This document shows, piece by piece, positions 57,901-64,000 of a DNA stretch of 64,000 nucleotides. A program made the position numbers and the translations under genes. How positions within the stretch are numbered: position 1 is the first letter of the stretch; each line of letters opens with the position of its first letter. The stretch is from Athripsodes cinereus (Eukaryota > Arthropoda > Insecta > Trichoptera > Leptoceridae), in the NCBI GenBank assembly GCA_947579605.1, contig OX388314.1:23942000-24005999 (forward strand). Reading direction: 5' to 3'. The notes below the pieces were generated by a model. It was not told where the DNA came from, ran no database searches, and saw only the letters and a program-made list of their open reading frames with translations.

Positions 57901-59972
57901 GGATACTAATAATTTTATCTTCGATTCGTTGCAGCGGGATGTTTTGAACCTAGTTTAATATTGCCTACCATTAGTCTTTATGTTCTCCGTGTAAGTTATA
58001 CATAACTGGCAAATTGTGATTATATTTATTTTAATTAAAATTGTATTCATCATTTATCTCTGTCAAATTTTGGTATCCAAATTAGGATAATAATCACGAT
58101 ATCGTGATTATTATACCCTCCGGGCAAAAACCTTTAGTTGAAAATACTATTAAAAATCACTTGTTTATTATAGCAGAATAGTTATATAACATTGTTTTTA
58201 TTTTTTAATAATCAAAGATCTTGAAACCGCATTAAAAATACTTCAGCAAATTTAAAGATGACATGAGACAGAGGGTGATCATATTTGCTGTATACATATT
58301 AAGCGATTTGACAAGATAGTAGTCTTCGAATAATTTACTCGAAGTGTGTCTTAACGTGATACGTACGATGAACACCGACTATCGAAAGGCATGCTTCAAC
58401 TCATGTCTGATATTATAATATTTATAATTCATAGTAACGCAAAACAATAAAATATTATTAATTATATCGAATAATTTAAAATTAAGAGAGTTTCTTTCTT
58501 CTACAAATAATTGATCGCGAGAGAGATGTCCTTCGACTTATCAAGTCATTATCAACCTCTCGATTCAATCGATTGATAATGACCTGATAAGTCGAAAGAT
58601 GTCTTTCTCGCGATCAATAATTTATAGTAGAAAGAAATACTTGTCTCAATTTGACTAATTATTTCTTGAATCACAATAACGGCTACTGGCTTTTACATTT
58701 TTAAAAATCATACATTGAATATTTTAAACTTAATAACTTCAAAGGAAATGCTTTATTTTGAATTTTCAGTTTCAAGTTACATATACTTATATAATTCTAT
58801 CATTAATATTATATTAAACTTCAATAAATCCGCACATTGGTTATTAAATAAAATCATACCTTTGATGGTTGCGTATATGATTTTCTTCTGGTATGTCCTC
58901 TGTATAGAGAGTGCAGAGAGTGTGGTGTCTGGGGTAGGCTGTTGTGTCTGAGGGGGGTATTTGCTGACTGCTGGGCGGGGGTAGGGGTGGGTGGAGGAGA
59001 CGGTGGAGCTCCCCCTGTATCGTACACCCCCGCCAAAAGACGGAGTCTGTTGCCTGGACATATACCCTGCAAGGGAAACAAAATACAATAGATACAACTT
59101 CATAATTTAATAATTTGTGAGGAAACAGATTTTTGGCAGCTTTCCATTTTAAAATCGACGTTCAGTTAATCTGAATTTAATGTCCTAAATAAAAGTTTTA
59201 ATTTTTTACTGAACTTTATTTCAACTGCGGCTGACAAATTATTACTCTTGCTTGCAAGAAATTCTTATTTGACATTGATTAGAAACAACAACTCGCAAAA
59301 AAGTTTAAACATTATAATGTTAAAATATTCTTGGAAAAGTTTACTTGATAGTAGGATTTCAGACGTTGAATCGGCAGATTCATGGTTTGAATCTTGTTGC
59401 CGACATGCCTCACCCTGACGTTTAACATAGCTAGATTCATCTTTATTTATCAAAACAAAGAACGATACTCATATTTATTTATTTATACATTGAATGGCTG
59501 TAAAAAACTTCGACATAAAAAAAACGAACAATTCACTGTTTCGGTGTTTAGATAGTAGAATTCCATAGCGAAATAAATAAAACAAGTGTTTTATTCTACT
59601 ATTGATTTATTTATTTTCAAAATAGAATAAAATAACAATCAATAGAGAAAGAAAAAAAGACATACATAATTATTGAATATATCAATACATAATAATTAAT
59701 AAAAATATTTTTCTGTTAGTGCCACAATAGCTTTTACCCAGTGTGATCTTGGAAAGACTTTTATCTTAGGGAAATAGTTGTAACTCTAAATGGTTCAAGA
59801 TGTATCGCAACTGAATGCAAGTACTCACCTGTCTGCCCCTCAGTGAACACAGCCACCAGCCTTCAGCTCCCGCTGTATTCTGTTCTAGCACAGTGAGGAT
59901 GTCACCCCTGCGGAAGGCCAGCTCATCCGGAGTGTCGGCTATATTGTCATACAGAGCCCGCGCCATGCAACG
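48937..59972 (-). CDS. p130CAS: p130Cas/BCAR1-family adaptor protein
   Basis: Six coding exons: 59972-59829, 59066-58860, 51402-51113, 50789-50521, 50095-49943 and 49799-48937. Every junction is GT/AG and in phase. From the ATG at 59966 it gives 639 aa. Residues 1-62 are the SH3 domain (MARALYDNIADTPDELAFRR, GWWLCSLRGRQGICPGNRL). The substrate region is short, with four YDVP motifs (Tyr 143, 176, 221, 261) plus YIYEQP. Residues about 280-350 are the helical/serine-rich bundle. EEYDYVKLE (Tyr 455) matches the YDYV Src-binding site. Residues about 500-639 are the C-terminal FAT-like domain (FLAHGKFVVLNAHRLVYIGD). Cas is phosphorylated downstream of integrins by Src/FAK and recruits Crk. Two codons precede the ATG in the first exon seen, and an acceptor precedes them, so an upstream exon that may add N-terminal residues was not found. 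Intron 2 (51403-58859) is filled with repeats. Confidence 0.92.
51537..51950 (+). repeat. Degraded R1 copies in Cas intron 2
   Basis: Fragments at 51537-51606 (ATGCCACCCATCCTGATG) and 51780-51950 (CAACGATAGGTATATGCCAC, GTCTGCTGGCTACCTCATTT) share the R1 word order. Another fragment lies at 50955-51013. Confidence 0.5.
52013..52434. mobile_element. MITE with AATGGGCCACTTGCAG termini
   Basis: AATGGGCCACTTGCAG at the left and its inverted copy CTGCAAGTGGCCCATT (one-base offset) at the right bound 422 bp. The interior has TGACGTCAC words at two places. It is noncoding and lies within Cas intron 2. Confidence 0.7.
52742..52957 (+). pseudogene. Non-LTR (CR1/L2-like) RT C-terminal fragment
   Basis: The plus frame contains YSFRAFSSAGPSMWNDLPEQ then VRKTQSLDLFKSRLKTHLF. 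This is the C-terminal signature of CR1/L2-type reverse transcriptases (F...AP..WN.LP..IR....L..FK..LKT.LF). It is 5'-truncated, has a stop after about 71 codons, and sits inside Cas intron 2. Confidence 0.75.
53038..53078. repeat. Perfect 20-bp-arm hairpin with 1-nt loop
   Basis: TGATTCAAGCCTGATACATA is followed after a single T by its exact reverse complement. It lies 81 bp downstream of the CR1/L2-like ORF end and could be part of that element's 3' end. Confidence 0.8.
53541..53727. mobile_element. hAT MITE with near-perfect 8-bp target duplication
   Basis: The ends CAAGGGTGGCCAACC and GGTTGGCCACCCATG are inverted copies (14 of 15). The flanks TACTAGAT and TACTTGAT form an 8-bp duplication with one change. 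Interior GC-rich CGGCCCG words are typical of this hAT group. Confidence 0.8.
53869..54117 (-). repeat. R1 retroposon, full length
   Basis: It runs CCATCACGACATATCCCACA, GGGTAGCCAGCAGATCAGC, GGATGGGTGGCAAACCTCAT, CTTTTACAGGACACTCG, TTCTTTACCGGGTGCTCCA. Confidence 0.85.
54207..54440 (+). repeat. R1 retroposon, near full length
   Basis: GTGGAGCACCGAGCAAAGAA to GCCGTGATGGTATAG, in orientation opposite to the copy at 53869. Confidence 0.85.
54863..55088 (+). repeat. R1 retroposon, diverged copy
   Basis: AAAGAATTGGTCTCCCACTC, GCGTCCTGTAAGAGGCAG, CCCATCCTGAATGCCTTA, GGCTACCCCACTTGTG, GCCGTGATAGTATGAAT. Confidence 0.75.
55130..55250 (+). repeat. SINE-B copy split by an R1 insertion
   Basis: GAAATCGCGCCTCTGCGATA, ACTCGCCCTCTGTATATTG, ATCAATGTACAGTAAAGAAT. 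The A-rich tail (AATAAATAAATAAA) continues after the R1 insertion from 55502. Confidence 0.75.
55251..55501 (-). repeat. R1 retroposon, reference copy with 11-bp target duplication
   Basis: This is a full-length R1 inserted into SINE-B. The direct repeat AGTAAAGAATA flanks it exactly (55240-55250 and 55502-55512), which is what target-primed retroposition produces. In the sense (minus) direction R1 begins GTGGAGCACCCGGTAAAGAA and ends CCGTGATGGTATAG plus a short TAG-type tail. It is about 250 bp, with no open frame conserved between copies and no clear tRNA head. Confidence 0.85.
55550..55757 (-). repeat. R1 retroposon, truncated at the 5' side
   Basis: CTATACCATCACGGCATAT, GTAGCTAGCCGACCAACTGC, GGACGAGTGGCGAACCTCAT, ACACTCGAAAACTTACTTAC. 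The GGTGCTCCACGG end is lost. Confidence 0.8.
55758..58490. other. Cas intron 2, non-coding
   Basis: No exon or recognised repeat is seen. Confidence 0.45.
58491..58637. repeat. Inverted repeat with 65-bp arms
   Basis: The arms at 58491-58555 and 58573-58637 (TTTCTTTCTTCTAC..ATAA, TTGATCGCGAGAGAGATGTC, TTCGACTTATCAAGTCATTA) are diverged inverted copies around a 17-bp loop. Part of the arm (CTCGAGAGAGACGCCTTCCG) resembles 63461-63481. Confidence 0.7.
59531..59605 (+). repeat. Family C short repeat
   Basis: TTCGGTGTTTAGATAGTAGA, ATTCCATAGCGAAAT, AACAAGTGTTTTATTCTAC. A second copy lies at 63375-63447 (TCGGTGTTTAGCTAGTAGAA, AACAAATGTTTTATTCTAC) and a partial one at 5592-5640. The class is unknown. 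Confidence 0.6.
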
Positions 59973-61399
59973 CTGCAACAATAGAGAAAATACAATTTAA
60001 TAAATGTTTGCTGTCGTAAAGTTATACAAAAAGAAGTAAAGCACAGTTACAAAGAACATAATATAAAATTATTGTATTAATATTTTAGATTGCTCACAAT
60101 ATGTAATGTTTGTAGATATATCCTCTTTAGACACATTTACCAGATAAATAACCGGGAAACTAATGCTCTCCGTGAAAATCTGCATCTATTAAAGGTGTTT
60201 TTGGATAATAAAATTGTATCATATGGAGTCAAAATGTATATGTATTTGTTTCCCGATAATATTGTTTTCAAATAAATAAATAAAGTATTTATCTATCATC
60301 GCGGCATATCTCACAATGGGGTAGCTAGCCGAAAATTATCGCAGATGAAAGCAGTCCTTCAAAAATATGATATTTTCTTCTCCCAAAGCATCCCAAAATA
60401 TAGATATAGAATTCTGACGTAGAAGGTTTTTGTTAGTGAAAACAAATGAATAAAAAAATCTACCAAGAACTTAGAAATTTGCTTAATTTAATTTAAAACA
60501 TTTTTTGATAGTTGGCAATATCTAATTCTCTCTGAGCGAAGTTATGTTTATAGCTAGTTATTATGTATTATAAAGTAAAATCATATTAAATGTCCAGACG
60601 CTGCGCTATTTTATTTCCGTTTAAAATATTGCAAAAAAAAAAAAACTACAAAGAAGTGGATGTCTACAAGTCTGCATACGACATTTGTAGAAGATAATCC
60701 CTAAGGAACGAGGGGACGAAACAACCCTGTAGCGATCCGAAATCCACCCCAACAACTTTCATCATCTTTCCAGTCCAGATTCTTTTTTTCTATACAGTCT
60801 ACTGCACCCCATAGCAAATACCTAATGCATTTGAGATATGAAAGTTTCTAAGTCATGGGTTAATTGAGAAATTACACTTTTGACAAAAAGCTGACAAATT
60901 GTACAAATATTAAAAAAAAAACTATTCGATTAAAAGTAGTATTTATCTCGCTTGCACATTATACAACAGACATTCCAAGTGTATGATTCAACAGACTGAG
61001 CAAACCAAACATAATTATGTTAACTTTTCATTGACAGTAAATAAAAACCATCAAATCTGGGCTGATTCCTAAGCATTTGCTTACCATTCCCGACTCCTAC
61101 GAATGGAGTGTGCTCAATTTGTTAAAATATAATACTTACATAAAAAAATGAATCTGGATTTGAAATCCCCATAAGTACGTCTTCATATTCAGCAATATGC
61201 CTGTGTCGTGAAGAGGGATGAGTAGGTCGGAAGCGTCAGGAATCGAAGCCGAGATCTCTCGATTGAAATTCCGAGACAATAATAATCAAGCTATCGGTTC
61301 TATTTATTTATTTTAGATGTAAAAAAAATGGTCAAATGAAAAAACCAATTTTAAAATGGGTACATTTAAATTTAATTTTATATACTACACAATTATACT
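59973..61399. other. Upstream flank or intron of Cas, non-genic
   Basis: Cas intron 1 sequence or promoter side is expected here. Short plus frames (60090-60275) lack family resemblance. An R1 fragment (minus) lies at 60295-60333 (ATCGCGGCATATCTCAC). Confidence 0.4.
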
Positions 61400-61648
61400 A
61401 TCCCATTACGAGATATCCTACAAGTAGGGTTGCCAGCGAACTAATGCACGTAATAAACATGCAGACTGTCTTCTACGTGATAATAAAAAAAATAGACATT
61501 CAGGATAAGTGGCATGATCATCGCTGAATTAAATTATAGTTGTCAATTGTCTTATATGTGAAGTTTAACGAACGCCTACCTTATACAGGACACTTGAAAA
61601 CTTGCAGAAAAAATGGGAGGCCTATTCTTTATCCGGGACTCCACGGGG
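61400..61648 (-). repeat. R1 retroposon, full length but diverged
   Basis: CCCATTACGAGATATCC, AAACATGCAGACTGTCTTC, ACATTCAGGATAAGTGGCAT, ACAGGACACTTGAAAACTTG, GGGACTCCACGGGG. Confidence 0.75.
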
Positions 61649-62089
61649 TTAATTTATCGATCGTTATTTTAGACAGAGTTTCCGGAATAAAACTTGACCT
61701 AAGTGGAAACATGAAATTTCGATTCTTAAACTAGATTGTTTCTCGCCTAGGATTTTTGACAAAATACTGTTTACATCGTCAATCTACAACGTACATATAC
61801 ATCCATATTGTCTTGTACTTACTTTGGTTGCAATGTGTTTATTTATTTATTTATGCACTGTTTGGTAAACTTGACTCGACTTTTCCCTTTGACCTGGTTT
61901 TGCATCGCTTTACTTGAATTATTGAACAAGTGTTAGGGTCATGAAATATGACTTGGAACGTTCGCATACTGTGAAGCCAACTGTTAGCAGATACTCGAGT
62001 CGATTTATCAAGAACTCAATACGTATATATAACAAAAAATTTCATGTGCCACCCAAAAGGCGGTCGTGAGATCCCGGAAACACAATACG

Positions 62090-62532
62090 TCTTTCACTCT
62101 TTTCTGTAAGTTTTCGATCATCCTGTAGATATGTCGTCAGGTATTCAAAAACCATTACGTATAAAGCATTTAAAACAATTCCGTAATGATGAAGTCTTTT
62201 TTATTTATCTATTTAATCATATAAACGGCTAATGCCTTTTACATAAAATCATACATTACATAAAAAAAGTAAAAATCACAAATTTCTCATTCAAAGTATT
62301 CTGCAAATAAGCTGCAAAAAAATAACATCACAATAATTCATCTACTTAATTATCTCATTTCTCCTGCACAGTATCAGTTAAAAATCTTCTATACAATTCA
62401 CGTAGGTGAACTGTATAGAAGTTTGTTTTGAATGTTTTTTTGCACAAAATAGAGAGAAATGTACCTATGTTAATTACATGCAATAGTTTGTCCACTGGCT
62501 ACCCCATTTATGGGATATGCCCTAATGGTGTA
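62090..62532 (+). repeat. R1 retroposon pieces split by unrelated sequence
   Basis: The 5' piece lies at 62090-62155 (CACTCTTTTCTGTAAGTTTT, ATCCTGTAGATATG) and the 3' piece at 62447-62532 (TGTTAATTACATGCAATAG, CTGGCTACCCCATTTATGGG, CTAATGGTGTAG). About 290 bp of other sequence lies between them. Confidence 0.6.
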
Positions 62533-62596
62533 GCTGGATGGTCAAATAGTTCACTGGTTAACTTACTTGTAGGAGATAGCATGATACAGTAGTTGG

Positions 62597-62720
62597 AAGA
62601 GATTGCGCTTTTGCGATAAATTCGCTCTTTGTATATTGATCGTATATTTGTATCTGACTTGAATGTTTACCTTTTATGCAATTGTTTGTAATCAATGTAC
62701 AGTAAAGAATAAATAAATAG
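62597..62720 (+). repeat. SINE-B copy
   Basis: GTTGGAAGAGATTGCGCTTT, GCGATAAATTCGCTCTTTG, TATATTGATCGTATATTTG, AATCAATGTACAGTAAAGAA and an AATAAATAAATAG tail. Confidence 0.75.
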
Positions 62721-64000
62721 TATAGGCAGATAAAACATTTAGTACCTATTCCAGTCTGCGACATCACTCGCTCTAAATCAATTCGTTATCCTTCTCAACA
62801 AGTAAGTACAATATATGGTGGGATTGGTAATTCACATACATTCATAATTATGTATGCATAAATTGTCAATCGATTTGGTTTACTTATATCATTATCAGTA
62901 CTTAAGGTTAACTCATAAAGACCGCTGATGCGTCAAACGCCCAGGTATGTATGATATAATCACTCGATGACTAATGGAAAACTGTACCTTTAACTAATGT
63001 TGTATTATAATATTATCAAATTTAATAATAATGCACAGGCAAATACATTGATTACCTGTGATTATTATTGACTGGTTTGTTAAGTATAGAGTTTACGGAT
63101 GTAAGAAAAAACGTGTATATTACTCATTTTTCTCAAGAACTCGAATACCTAGAAAACCCAAATGCATACATACGATATTTTTTCAAAAGGCGAATCTATG
63201 ATTGTAATAAATTTAAACTTATTCTCTCTCACAAAGACACAATAGCAATATGTTGCTTGTAGCAAGAAGGTAATGAGAGGATTCGAACTACAGGTACAGA
63301 TCCCTCAATCGAAAGTCCAAGACTCTGCTATTATATCAAGCTACCAAATACTTTAATTGTAATGTATATTTTACTATTTACTGTGTCGGTGTTTAGCTAG
63401 TAGAATTCCATAACGATATTAATAAAACAAATGTTTTATTCTACTACCTATATGACTTATTCTCGAGAGAGACGCCTTCCGTCTTGTTAGCACATTGTCA
63501 GATTGACATTGCTAGACACAGTAGAATAAATTACATTTATGCTTTATTAATTTCGTATATTTTACTATTATTTGATTAAATTGTCAGTTACTTACAAGGA
63601 GTAAAAAATAAAAGAAAATTACACATAAACGGATATCTATGTAAAATATCATATTCCCTTAATTCTACATATTACATAATATTATAAGAGAATAGATGTT
63701 TCTATAAATTTATAAAATGATAAAATACTTCTAAATTATAGATTTATTTGCTCAGAATTTGATGATCCAATTTCGATAGACTTCAAATGAGTAATAATGT
63801 GGAGATGAACGAATGGCCGTAGATGTTCATAAAATTCTCTCATTACCATAAATATTTAATATTTAATGCACTGCTCTTAGCAATTCTCCAAGTTTGGTTG
63901 TGGAACGGGGTAGTTTGTGGGGTGCCAAAAATAAGGGTGTTTCATCCCTTAGGAGGGTAAATCTAATTTCCTTTTCGGAGGGAGAGTCGATGATGTTTTG
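62721..64000. other. Non-genic right end
   Basis: No gene is recognised. A family C repeat lies at 63375-63447. The last 120 bp (63880-64000) are less AT-rich (GGAACGGGGTAGTTTGTGGG) and could begin another repeat. Confidence 0.4.

Overview
The window is animal nuclear DNA, most likely from an insect and probably a lepidopteran. The evidence is short exons with GT-AG introns, very AT-rich intergenic sequence, insect-type orthologues (Cas, Naa10/vnc, a cornichon-related protein), and dense MITE, Helitron-like, hAT, SINE and degraded non-LTR remnants of the kind common in moths and butterflies. The lepidopteran assignment rests on the style of the repeats and is an inference. No prokaryotic system, CRISPR array or convincing tRNA/rRNA gene is present.

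Layout. Bases 1-721 (minus) hold the N-terminal two thirds of a pogo/Tigger-type transposase that runs off the left edge. Bases 722-14281 are almost pure transposon graveyard: R1 retroposon copies, two Helitron-like elements (one carrying a fold-back insertion), hAT elements, several MITEs and a non-LTR RT tail. Bases 14282-17374 (plus) hold a three-coding-exon BTB/BACK gene. Bases 17375-25852 are repeats, including a hAT MITE with a perfect 8-bp target duplication, a second hAT MITE invaded by a non-LTR fragment, and a 4 x 127-bp tandem array. TSSC4 (minus, 25853-26476) is a single-exon gene. SMIM13 (plus, 30213-31189) is a two-exon 71-aa membrane microprotein too fragmented for ORF calling. 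Naa10 (plus, 32672-34181) has three coding exons. Bases 34182-39655 are MITEs and SINEs. FBXO22-like (minus, 39656-41621) and a cornichon-4-like gene (minus, 41650-42135) lie head-to-tail with 28 nt between them, which suggests a dicistronic transcript. Bases 42136-48936 have no gene I can support. The p130Cas adaptor gene (minus, 48937-59972) has six recognised coding exons and a 7.4-kb intron full of repeats. Bases 59973-64000 are repeats and AT-rich sequence.

Functions are ordinary cell biology: spliceosome assembly (TSSC4), N-terminal acetylation (Naa10), ubiquitin ligase adaptors (FBXO22-like, possibly the BTB protein), ER export (cornichon-4-like) and adhesion signalling (Cas). The exon models were assembled by hand: reading phase is preserved across every junction and each junction has GT/AG. 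The points most worth a second look are the cornichon/FBXO22 spacing, a 55-bp element shared upstream of both TSSC4 and SMIM13, the 77-bp fold-back inside a Helitron-like element, and the R1 family with a clear target-site duplication.
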